Source: Candidatus Solibacter sp.
GTDB taxonomy: Bacteria; Acidobacteriota; Terriglobia; Bryobacterales; Bryobacteraceae
DNA length: 7,668 nt
Direction: 5' to 3'
Assembly (NCBI GenBank): GCA_017883345.1
Contig: JADGNT010000215.1
Span: 1 to 7,668 of the forward strand
Shown here: positions 1-6,061 of the stretch, in pieces
Layout: each line of letters starts with the position of its first letter
Numbering within the stretch: position 1 is the first letter of the stretch
Made by a program: the position numbers and the translations under genes
The notes under the pieces: model-generated
What the model was told of the DNA's origin: nothing
Seen by the model: the letters and a program-made list of their open reading frames with translations, nothing else
Databases searched by the model: none

Positions 1-437
1 GCATCCACGCGCACCGCCTGTGCGAACAGAAAGCCATACACGCCCTCACCGATTTCGCGCACGAACTTGCCCGTGCGGTCGAACTCGAACAGGCGCGAGC
101 CGCCGTGCGTGAAGGTGCGCGACGCGCCCCACGTTGCGTTGGCGCCGCCGGTGCGTGTGTACACGAAGAGGTTGCCCTTGGAATTGGTGGCCACTCCGGC
201 CGCCTCGCCGAGATGGATGCGCTCGGGCAGCTTCAGCGGATCCGGCGCCGAATCGAAGGCGATCTGCGCGCAGAGCGAAGTTGCCATCGCCAGTGTGATG
301 ATGAGCATACCGTGGCGCAGGCACTCGTGCCTGCCGCGTCGAGTCTCAACTCGACGCTCTTGCGCGCCAGGGCAGAAAGCGTCGGCATGAGTGCCGACGC
401 GGCAAGCACGAGTGCTTGCGCCACAAATGCCAGTCAT
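1..437 (-). CDS. Exported NHL-repeat beta-propeller protein, paralogue of the adjacent gene (3' end outside window)
   Basis: The reading frame is open from the left edge to position 437. The part from 308 downward encodes a signal peptide (MLIITLAMATSLCAQ) followed by sequence closely matching the neighbouring propeller: GVATNSKG, FVYTR, RLFEFD, REIGEG, YGF and AVRVDA all recur in order. It differs by lacking the roughly 28-residue Pro/Ala-rich linker after the signal and by a loop insertion of about 13 residues between FVYTR and RLFEF. Two starts are possible. ATG at 308 matches the signal peptide but has no Shine-Dalgarno. ATG at 437 overlaps the upstream stop codon (ATGA) and has GAGGAGG about 5 bases before it, and the 43 intervening codons contain no stop, although most of them are the palindromic element at 312-424. 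I chose 437 on ribosome signals; 308 is the likely start of the homologous protein. A residue that is His in the neighbour (FAHAV) is Gln here (FAQAV). The function is unknown beyond an exported propeller. Confidence 0.75.
   Translation of the reverse strand, partial: MTGICGASTRACRVGTHADAFCPGAQERRVETRRGRHECLRHGMLIITLAMATSLCAQIAFDSAPDPLKLPERIHLGEAAGVATNSKGNLFVYTRTGGANATWGASRTFTHGGSRLFEFDRTGKFVREIGEGVYGFLFAQAVRVD
312..424. repeat. Four-hairpin palindromic (REPIN/BIME-like) element
   Basis: The outer 29-base arms at 312-340 and 396-424 are inverted copies with two mismatches. Each half contains two hairpins: 317-334 (7-bp stem, loop CTCG) and 336-357 (9-bp stem, loop CTCA) on the left; 379-400 (9-bp stem, loop TGAG) and 402-419 (7-bp stem, loop CGAG) on the right. 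Differences between the two halves fall as base-paired compensating changes, so every stem stays perfect. A 21-base unpaired centre (358-378) separates the halves. No transposase is nearby, so it would be non-autonomous. It resembles the GC-rich palindromic repeats I recall from Acidobacteria-like genomes, but copy number cannot be judged from one copy. It fills nearly all the space between the two propeller genes. Confidence 0.85.
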
Positions 438-1486
438 TGCGCCCTCCTCACCGGATGCAGCGTCAGCTTCTGCACCCGCCACGAAACGATCTCGCTCACC
501 AGCAGTTCGTTCTCGTTGCGGCAATCGATTTCGTGCACGGTAGAGAACTCGCCCAGGTTCTTGCCCGCGTGTCCGAACTTGCCGATAACGGTTCCGTCCA
601 GTTCCATCTTGTAAATCTCGCCGGTCACCGCGTTAAGCAGCGAATTGTTGCTGTCCGGATTCGAGTTGGAGCTGTAGAGATATTGGTGGGGCCCGGGGGA
701 GATGCACACGGCCCAGGGCGCCCCCACCCGATCGTAGATGGCCTTGAAGGTGAGGTCGTTGTCGAAGACCTGAATGCGGCTGTTGGAGCGGTCGCCGACG
801 TAGACGTTGCCTTTGGCATCCGTCGCGATGGTATGCGGCAGATTCAATTGGCCGGGCGCCCCGCCCTTGCTGCCCACCGACGCGATGAAGCGTCCATTCT
901 TGTCGTACTTAACCACGCGCGAATTGCCGTAGCCGTCGGCGACGAAAATGTTTCCCGCCGCGTCCCAGGCCACGTCCGTCGGACGATTGAATGTGTAAGG
1001 CTCCGGTGACGCCGGCGCGGCATCCGCGGGCTCCGGCCTTCTGCCCAGCACCATTACTACGCGGCCTTCGGGATTGAACTTGATCACCATGTTCGAGCCC
1101 TCGTCCACGGCCCAGATATTGTCCTGGGCGTCGACCCGCACCGCGTGCGCGAACACAAAGCCGTAGAGCCCTTCGCCGATCTCGCGGAGGTAGTTCCCCT
1201 TCGCGTCGAATTCGAAAAGCCGCGTGGCTTGGCTGCGTGTGTACACGAAGATGTGTCCCTTGGAATTGGTGGCCACCCCGATGCCTTCGCCCAGGTACAG
1301 GTTGGGCGGCAGCTTGAGGAAATTCGGCGCCGATTCGAACGGGATCTCCGGAACGTCCTGCGCTTTCGCCCGTGCGTTGAGTTGCGCCTGCGTCAGTCCC
1401 TCGGCAGGCGTTGGAGCCGGCGTTTGGGCGAATTGGGGCATCGCACAGGCCAGCGCCGCCCACAGCAGACAGGTCTTGGTCTCCAT
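434..1486 (-). CDS. Exported NHL-repeat six-bladed beta-propeller protein, peptidyl-hydroxyglycine lyase (PAL)-like
   Basis: A 350-residue protein. ATG at 1486 is preceded by TAGGAG with about 4 bases of spacing and starts a signal peptide (residues 1-20, cleavage near QFA/Q); a longer reading frame to 1702 is rejected because it lacks these. A Pro/Ala/Gln-rich linker (21-48) leads to NHL-type blades at about 66-95, 113-137, 166-199, 217-243, 258-300 and 315-342. Three blades carry a His where peptidyl-alpha-hydroxyglycine alpha-amidating lyase has its metal-binding His: H114 (FAHAVRVD), H218 (LPHTIATD) and H318 (TVHEID). DGYGNSR (184-190) matches the PAL motif that holds the catalytic Tyr, and NSRIQVF follows as in PAL. 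The fold and export are well supported; lyase activity is only suggested. It may instead be a binding or scaffold propeller. Its stop overlaps the possible start of the paralogue at 437 (ATGA), so the two were probably one operon, this gene first. Confidence 0.9.
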   Translation of the reverse strand: METKTCLLWAALACAMPQFAQTPAPTPAEGLTQAQLNARAKAQDVPEIPFESAPNFLKLPPNLYLGEGIGVATNSKGHIFVYTRSQATRLFEFDAKGNYLREIGEGLYGFVFAHAVRVDAQDNIWAVDEGSNMVIKFNPEGRVVMVLGRRPEPADAAPASPEPYTFNRPTDVAWDAAGNIFVADGYGNSRVVKYDKNGRFIASVGSKGGAPGQLNLPHTIATDAKGNVYVGDRSNSRIQVFDNDLTFKAIYDRVGAPWAVCISPGPHQYLYSSNSNPDSNNSLLNAVTGEIYKMELDGTVIGKFGHAGKNLGEFSTVHEIDCRNENELLVSEIVSWRVQKLTLHPVRRAQ

Positions 1487-1551
1487 ATCGCTCCTAATGG
1501 GTTTTCGCCAGTATACACCCAGTGGACATGGCAACGGGTACAATGGGGCGC
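1487..1551. other. Short divergent spacer between the propeller gene and the small ORF
   Basis: This 65-base spacer carries the minus-strand AGGAG ribosome site, the TATACT box and, on the plus strand, TACAAT at 1539-1544 (5 of 6 to the -10 consensus). TACAAT ends 7 bases before the ATG at 1552, which would give an essentially leaderless plus-strand transcript. I see no matching -35 box for it and no operator-like repeat apart from the GTATAC palindrome at 1511-1516. Confidence 0.4.
1510..1515 (-). promoter_or_regulatory. Candidate -10 box (TATACT) for the propeller gene pair
   Basis: On the minus strand TATACT matches the -10 consensus at 5 of 6 positions and would start a transcript about 17 bases before the ATG at 1486, leaving room for the AGGAG ribosome site. 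I see no good -35 at 16-18 bp; the nearest TTGCCA is only 13 bp away. The core GTATAC is self-complementary, so it could serve either direction in this short divergent spacer. Confidence 0.25.
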
Positions 1552-1685
1552 ATGATTGGCTGCGTTGCGATGTTGCTGTTGGCGGTGGGGGTATGGGGGC
1601 AGACGGAAAATTTGTGTTGCGGCAGGACCAGGTGACGGCGGAGCGTCCGGGCCGCGTGCTGCTGGGACCCTCCGCGGAAAGGTAA
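1552..1685 (+). pseudogene. Small exported-protein ORF, probably frameshifted
   Basis: ATG at 1552 begins a 27-residue ORF (MIGCVAMLLLAVGVWGQ, then 10 residues) that stops at 1633-1635. The first part is a convincing signal peptide. After the cleavage region, another frame reads protein-like sequence (DGKFVLRQDQVTAERPGRVL, ending PSAER) to a TAA at 1683-1685. Restoring one base just after the CAG codon for Gln17 would join the two into a 44-residue exported peptide. This could be a remnant of a longer lost gene, a real short protein with a sequencing error, or chance. TACAAT at 1539-1544 is a possible -10 only 7 bases before the ATG; no clear Shine-Dalgarno is present. The TAA lies in the same frame as the large gene that follows at 1692. 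Confidence 0.3.
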
Positions 1686-1691
1686 GCTACG

Positions 1692-3797
1692 ATGCCGGAC
1701 ATTTCCTTTACCGACGATTTGGGGAAGCCCGTCGAAACCGTAAAGATCGATCCCTCCCAGCCCTCGTCGCTGGTGAGCTATGCGCGTTCGCAACTGCTGC
1801 ACCTGATGGTGGCGCCGGATTTCGTCGCGCTACAGGGCACGGCGCTGTCAGAGGCCGCGGCGCAGCCGACCGAGTTTCAGGCGACGCTGGGCAACGAGTT
1901 CCAACTTGGCATGGCGCAACCGGAGATCACGCTCACCCCGAAGGTGCAGGCGGTGCTGCGCGCCGACGCGGCGCATGCGGGGCTGGAGGTGACGGGGAGT
2001 CTCGGGCTTGGCGTCGGCGGTTCGGCCGGCGATCTGACGTTTGGCCTGGACGCCAAGAGTAGTGTGACCATCGGGTTCGACAAGGCGTTTTCCGGGGCGG
2101 CGGCGGGGCCTTCGCTGGGCGGCGCGGTGGGCCAGATGCTCTCGGGGTTCGCGATCGCGGCGAGCGTCGCCGACCTCGGGCTGCTGCAGGCCGGCGACGT
2201 GTGCACGGTGTCCGGACAGGGCAGCCTCAAGCTGACGGGCGGTTTCGAGATCGCCACTCTGGTGAATCCGCTGGCGTCGGTGAAGCTGCCGCTGAACGCC
2301 GGAAGCATCGACGTGAAGGATGGCGTGATGGCCGGCGTGTCGGCGTCGATCGGCATATCGGGCGCGTACCAGATTCGGGCTAGCGGCCTGGCCGGCGACG
2401 CGATCGGGCTGCGCTTTCTGAAGCAGAAGGGCGCCACCTTGCGCAGCGATTTCACGGCGTCCGCCAGCGCCAGCGTGAAGTTCGGCAATACGGATCTGCT
2501 GGCCGCCCTGCTGGGCGCGATCGGCAAGAGCGGCGCGGATCCGAAGCTGCTGGAAGGCCTGACTGAGGCGGAGGCGCGGACGTTCAACGCCGCGCTGCAG
2601 GAAGGCGTGGATCACGCCTTGCAGGCATCGCTCGACCTGGCGCTTTCCACGGCCGCGGAGGACGAGGCCGTCTTCGAGTACGAAATTCAACTGGGCGCGC
2701 TCGACGGAGCGTCCACCGCGGCCGTGAATCGCGCGCTGCACGGCGATCTCACGGCACTCTCCGAACTGGAATCGCCCGCCGGTGTGACCCTGCGCAGCAG
2801 CATCCTGACGCGCATGCGCAGCCAGGGCGTCACGCTCAAGGTCAACCTGCTGGGGATCGTGAACCTGATTTCGGTGTCGAAGCTGATCGGCAAGTGCGAG
2901 ATCCTGAGCGATGTGGCGAGCGGAACGGTGACGATCAAGGAGACGGCGCAGAGCGAGCGCATCGGCGCCATCGCCGACCCGTACCTCCGGCAGGAAGCGC
3001 TGCGCAAGGCGATTTTCGAATCGGTGCTGGTAACCACGACGTACCGCGCCAGCGGAGCGGTGGCGATGCCCGAACTGGGCTGCGCCAATCTGCATTTCGC
3101 GATCAATCGCGACACCAGCGCGGCGACGGTGCGGGGCTATCTCAACTGGTTTGCGGCGCTGAATCTGATGGCGAAGGGCGAGGTCCCGGCGCTAGCGGCG
3201 TACACCGGCGACAAGACTTCTACTTGCCTGCTGCGCACGGAGTTGGACGACGCGGCCTGCGAGAATCTCTTCTTCGCGGGCGGCAAGCTGCACGATGAAG
3301 CCTATTACCGCGAATTCGGGCGGTCTGCGTTGCGCGCGCTGCTCCATCCGGATTCGGGCGAGATCGAACAGGCACGCTACCGCGTTTTGGATGACCCGGC
3401 GACGTGGGCGCAGGCGGTGAAACTCGGCCCCAGCCCGGAACTGCGTGACCTGATCCCGCTCGACCGGATGAATCCCCGTTTCGACCAGGTGCTGGCGGAT
3501 GTTACGGGCGATCTCTACGACATCCTGTGGTGGGCCGAGAGCATGACGAAAGCGGGAGCGGCGCTGCTCGCGATGCGGCAGTTCCTGAAGGGCCGCGACC
3601 CGGTGGGGTTGAAAGACGACCCGGAGTTCCAACGCAACTGCGCAGGCTTACAGAAGCTGATGATGAGCGTAGTGGCGAAGAGTAAAGCGCGGTTTGGCGA
3701 GCCTTGGGGCATGGTGTCGCTGTTCTGGTCGGCGGGTTCGCCGGCGGGCGCGACGGGCAGGTTGCAGGCCGGCAGTTGGAGCGTGGCGAGGCCGTAG
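1692..3797 (+). CDS. Large hypothetical protein, 701 residues
   Basis: I do not recognise a family. ATG at 1692 lies 6 bases after an in-frame TAA and is preceded by GGAAAGG about 9 bases upstream, a modest ribosome site. There is no signal peptide and no convincing transmembrane helix, so it is probably cytoplasmic or exported by a non-classical route. Three zones are visible: a polar N-terminus (1-95); a long Gly/Ala/Ser/Val-rich zone (about 95-480) with alternating patterns suggesting many amphipathic beta strands, interrupted by a hydrophobic helix near 150-167 and helical stretches near 275-310; and a charged, mostly helical C-terminus (about 500-675) rich in Leu, Arg and Asp. The last 25 residues are Gly/Ser/Ala-rich. 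Codon use is strongly GC-biased throughout, as expected for a true gene. It stands alone between a divergent spacer and a convergent neighbour 36 bp away. Confidence 0.85.
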   Translation: MPDISFTDDLGKPVETVKIDPSQPSSLVSYARSQLLHLMVAPDFVALQGTALSEAAAQPTEFQATLGNEFQLGMAQPEITLTPKVQAVLRADAAHAGLEVTGSLGLGVGGSAGDLTFGLDAKSSVTIGFDKAFSGAAAGPSLGGAVGQMLSGFAIAASVADLGLLQAGDVCTVSGQGSLKLTGGFEIATLVNPLASVKLPLNAGSIDVKDGVMAGVSASIGISGAYQIRASGLAGDAIGLRFLKQKGATLRSDFTASASASVKFGNTDLLAALLGAIGKSGADPKLLEGLTEAEARTFNAALQEGVDHALQASLDLALSTAAEDEAVFEYEIQLGALDGASTAAVNRALHGDLTALSELESPAGVTLRSSILTRMRSQGVTLKVNLLGIVNLISVSKLIGKCEILSDVASGTVTIKETAQSERIGAIADPYLRQEALRKAIFESVLVTTTYRASGAVAMPELGCANLHFAINRDTSAATVRGYLNWFAALNLMAKGEVPALAAYTGDKTSTCLLRTELDDAACENLFFAGGKLHDEAYYREFGRSALRALLHPDSGEIEQARYRVLDDPATWAQAVKLGPSPELRDLIPLDRMNPRFDQVLADVTGDLYDILWWAESMTKAGAALLAMRQFLKGRDPVGLKDDPEFQRNCAGLQKLMMSVVAKSKARFGEPWGMVSLFWSAGSPAGATGRLQAGSWSVARP

Positions 3798-3833
3798 GGC
3801 GTGCCGGCGGAGAAGCAACCGCTTGATCTGCTG

Positions 3834-4838
3834 TCACGCCTCCACGGTGTAGAGGGGATTGAATTCGGGGAGGTGGGGCTCGCGCTCGCCAGCTATCCAG
3901 CGGAGAGAATAGACCACCTTCGGATCGGTCAGGCCGTGAGTGATGGTGTTGGGGATGACCTCCAGCAGACCGTGAGCCCCCAGATCCTTGTAATAGTCGA
4001 TGTCCGGTTCGATCTTCACGCACTGGACCAGGTTGTGGTTTTCATCCTGGAAGGTTGCGGTGTCGCGGCCATGAAAGGTGAGCTGCACATTGGCCACGTC
4101 GAACTGGGTCTGCTTGTAACTCTCGGTGGCGCCGGTGTGTCCCCATTTCTCGGGGTCCGGCTCCTTGGAGAATGCGCCCAGTTTGTTGGCCGCCTGGACG
4201 TCGGCGAGAATGGCCTGGTCGACGTAGCAGAAGAAGCGGTCCTGCTTCATCACGCTATCGAACTGCTGGATCCACTCCGCGGTAGTGGGGTCTCCCTGGG
4301 GCCAACCCACATTCCAGTAGTAATCCAGCGGGTTCTTACCGGAAGGCAGTTGCATGTCGGCCATGGCGGTGACCAGATTGAGGAAGCACGCGATGGATGC
4401 GGGGTGGCTCTCGTACGCGATCGGGTACATCGCTGCGGCGGCTTCCGGGGCCGGACAGCAGGCGCGGATCATTCTGGCGACGTTCGGGCGCAACCGGCTC
4501 AATTGGTCCCACGTGGCGCCGGCGAAATGCGGCGCGCCCTGGTTGGGCAGCAGCAGCAGATCCATGGTTACGGCCCCGCGATCGGACACGGTTACGGGGC
4601 GCCACGCGCCAGTTTCATAACCATCCGCCGTAACGATGACTGTGTAGTTATCGCCGAAGTTATCGAAGAACGGCACATTGAGCAGTTGGCTTCCGCCTTT
4701 GAGGTTGGGGAAGAGCAGAGTCTTACGTTCATTGAGTCCCCGCCCGTCGATGGCCTGAGCGCTCCAGCGAACCGCCTGGTTCAGCAATTGACGTTTGCCG
4801 TCGTAAACGTTGAGGATGATGTTGGCGTTGTCTGGCAT
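3834..4838 (-). CDS. Hypothetical two-domain protein with transthyretin/carboxypeptidase-regulatory-like N-terminus
   Basis: A 334-residue protein with no signal peptide. Residues 5-98 look like a small beta sandwich of the carboxypeptidase-regulatory/prealbumin type; YTVIVTADGYETGAW (65-79) followed by a strand ending MDLLLLP is typical. Residues 105-334 form a second domain I cannot name. It has a helical part (108-165, with adjacent Cys127-Cys128), aromatic-rich segments (DYYWNVGWPQGD, 172-183) and a distinctive end, EVIPNTITHGLTDPKVVYSL (293-312), then RWIAGERE and PEFNPLYTVEA. That tail looks like a conserved family signature, but I cannot assign it. ATG at 4838 has no Shine-Dalgarno and sits in an inverted repeat with a TATAAT, so it may be translated from a very short leader. 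The isomerase-like gene ends 33 bp upstream on the same strand and may be co-transcribed. Confidence 0.85.
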   Translation of the reverse strand: MPDNANIILNVYDGKRQLLNQAVRWSAQAIDGRGLNERKTLLFPNLKGGSQLLNVPFFDNFGDNYTVIVTADGYETGAWRPVTVSDRGAVTMDLLLLPNQGAPHFAGATWDQLSRLRPNVARMIRACCPAPEAAAAMYPIAYESHPASIACFLNLVTAMADMQLPSGKNPLDYYWNVGWPQGDPTTAEWIQQFDSVMKQDRFFCYVDQAILADVQAANKLGAFSKEPDPEKWGHTGATESYKQTQFDVANVQLTFHGRDTATFQDENHNLVQCVKIEPDIDYYKDLGAHGLLEVIPNTITHGLTDPKVVYSLRWIAGEREPHLPEFNPLYTVEA

Positions 4839-4866
4839 ATGGGGAGCTATTATACTCCCGCATATG
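4836..4866 (-). promoter_or_regulatory. Inverted repeat holding a perfect -10 box and the downstream start codon
   Basis: The arms are CATATG-GGGAG (4836-4846) and CTCCC-G-CATATG (4855-4866), 11 paired positions with a single bulged base and an 8-base loop. The loop on the minus strand contains TATAAT (4854-4849), an exact -10 consensus, with GCCTGA as a poor -35 at 17 bp. The 3' arm contains the ATG at 4838. Transcription from this box would begin about 4 bases before the ATG, giving a near-leaderless message. In a read-through transcript from the gene upstream, the hairpin would hide the start codon. It could be a repressor site or an RNA switch; no U-tract follows, so a terminator is unlikely. 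Confidence 0.45.
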
Positions 4867-4871
4867 AGACC

Positions 4872-5837
4872 TCAGGCGAGAATGTCCTGGCAATAGCGAA
4901 CGCACTTGGCGATTTCGGCCAGCAGCGTGGAGCCTTCCGGCACGGGATATTCCATCTCGATGGTGGCCTGGAACTTGTACTTTTCCTTTTTCATCATGAG
5001 AAGGATTTCCTTGATGGGCGTGTCGCCCTGGCCAAACGGCATGTTGGGCCCGTTGTTAGCTTTGCGGTCCTTTATGTGCACGTGGGTAACGCGCTCGTGA
5101 TGGGCCTTGATCCACTCCGCGGGAGAAGTTCCGGTGGCCGCGAAGAAGTGGCCGATGTCCACGTTGGCGCCGTTGAACTTGGAATAGGTGAAGGCCTGCT
5201 CCCACGCCGCCAGACGGCCGAAAGCTTCGGGGTCGGTCAGATTGCCGTGGCCGTGATAGCCCACCATCATCTTGTGCTTGGCGGCAAATTGACCGAGGCG
5301 CTGGGTTTGGCTCACGGGGATTTCGCACGAGATGGCATAGGCGCCCAGCGTTTTTGCCACCTGGAAACAGTAGTCCACCACATCATCCGACATGGTGTTG
5401 ATGCCGTCGTACTTGACGATTTGGATCAGCACGCCGGCATCTTCGTATTTCTTGCGGAATGCCTTGAACCCATCCATCGATTGGGAGAGCCGCCACTTCT
5501 GCTGAGCATCCGCCACGGCGCTTTGTTCGGCCTTTTGTTCGGGCGTCAGCGGCGCGCGGGGGGTTCCGCGGCCTCCCCCGCGGGGCGCGGTCCAGGGAGT
5601 TGGCGCCTTGAGGAACGCCTCCACGGGCTGCAAGCGCAGTTCGGCCGCGCTGATGTTGGTCTGGGTCATGTAGTTGAGGATGTCGTCGGCTCCTCCCGGT
5701 ATGTTGTGGAAGCTGTAGGGGGCATTGATGCCGACCTGCACGCCGCCGAAAACCGAGTTGGGTTTGGCGGCCCAACTCCGCGTTGCGGGCAATGCCAGCA
5801 GGGCCAATTTGCCGATGTCACGTCTTGTGTAAATCAT
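4872..5837 (-). CDS. Tat-exported sugar phosphate isomerase/epimerase-like protein (xylose isomerase-like TIM barrel)
   Basis: A 321-residue protein. ATG at 5837 has GGAG about 6 bases upstream and begins a twin-arginine signal (TRRDIGKLALLALP, cleavage near SWA at 21-23), so I reject the longer frame to 5957, which would add residues encoded by the repeat at 5903-5978. The AP-endonuclease-2/xylose-isomerase-like barrel covers about 32-318. Likely metal-ligand and active-site positions are E172 (SCEIP), H195/H197 (GYHGHG), D227 and H230 (NVDIGHF), H254 (HVHIKD), and E294/E296 (IEMEY). This family acts on sugars, sugar phosphates or inositol derivatives; the substrate here cannot be read from sequence. 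Residues about 79-105 are a Pro/Gly/Arg-rich insertion (APRGGGRGTPRAPLTPEQ) within the barrel, not typical of the core fold. The Tat signal places it in the periplasm or on the membrane. It is divergent from the molybdenum hydroxylase operon. Confidence 0.9.
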   Translation of the reverse strand: MIYTRRDIGKLALLALPATRSWAAKPNSVFGGVQVGINAPYSFHNIPGGADDILNYMTQTNISAAELRLQPVEAFLKAPTPWTAPRGGGRGTPRAPLTPEQKAEQSAVADAQQKWRLSQSMDGFKAFRKKYEDAGVLIQIVKYDGINTMSDDVVDYCFQVAKTLGAYAISCEIPVSQTQRLGQFAAKHKMMVGYHGHGNLTDPEAFGRLAAWEQAFTYSKFNGANVDIGHFFAATGTSPAEWIKAHHERVTHVHIKDRKANNGPNMPFGQGDTPIKEILLMMKKEKYKFQATIEMEYPVPEGSTLLAEIAKCVRYCQDILA

Positions 5838-5852
5838 GGTTGCTCCGGCTCC

Positions 5853-5881
5853 ATGATCGCTTGCTTCGCCGAGGTTATCAA
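5853..5881 (-). promoter_or_regulatory. Candidate promoter for the isomerase-like gene
   Basis: On the minus strand TTGATA (5881-5876; 5 of 6 to the -35 consensus) is followed after exactly 17 bp by GATCAT (5858-5853; 4 of 6 to the -10). A start about 7 bases further on would give a leader near 10 bases that still contains the GGAG ribosome site before the ATG at 5837. It lies between the gene and the palindromic element at 5903-5978. Weak matches of this kind occur by chance. Confidence 0.25.
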
Positions 5882-5902
5882 GGGCGGCATCAGCGACCGG
5901 AC

Positions 5903-5978
5903 CCGGGGACAGACAGGACTGCCAGCGAATTTCCGGCAAAGAGCGCCAGAAATTCATGGCAGTCTTGTCAGTCCCCGG
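5903..5978. repeat. 76-bp palindromic (REP/MITE-like) element in a divergent promoter region
   Basis: Arms at 5903-5933 and 5949-5978 are inverted copies: CCGGGGAC, GAC, GACTGCCA and GAATTTC match across both arms, with two substitutions and a one-base bulge with a mismatch near GCGAATTTC. The inner part continues to pair (TTTC.GGC against GCC.GAAA) around the short loop AAAGAGC, so nearly the whole 76 bases can fold into one hairpin. It shares no motif with the four-hairpin element at 312-424, so it belongs to a different family. It occupies about a third of the 224-bp spacer between divergent genes and could affect transcription of either. No transposase lies in the window. Confidence 0.8.
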
Positions 5979-6061
5979 TTTGCGGCGATTACACTAGTAA
6001 GGGAGCTTAAGAGCTTCGAATCTGATGACTCGCGGCAAATGCGCGGGCCAGGGAGGTTTTC

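Noticed and set aside
312..424. CRISPR-like or intrinsic-terminator reading of the hairpins at the propeller junction
   Set aside because: There are no regularly spaced direct repeats with unique spacers and no T-tract; the inverted two-half structure fits a palindromic repeat element better.
1487..1702. 72-codon N-terminal extension of the propeller gene up to 1702
   Set aside because: It would bury a clear signal peptide and Shine-Dalgarno at 1486 and run through the divergent spacer and the small ORF.
1848..3095. 415-codon open frame antisense to the 701-residue gene
   Set aside because: It is Arg/His/Gln-rich, typical of a shadow frame in GC-rich DNA, and has no ribosome site or family resemblance.
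3798..3840. Possible bidirectional terminator between convergent genes (GGCGTG and CACGCC arms)
   Set aside because: The arms are only 6 bp with a 31-base spacer, the inner pairing is weak and no T-tract follows on either strand.
5838..5957. 40-codon extension of the isomerase-like gene to 5957
   Set aside because: It would start inside the palindromic element and mask the twin-arginine signal, which has its own ribosome site at 5837.
6003..6016. Direct repeat GAGCTT-AA-GAGCTT upstream of the hydroxylase operon
   Set aside because: It is too short to distinguish from chance and has no link to a recognised operator.
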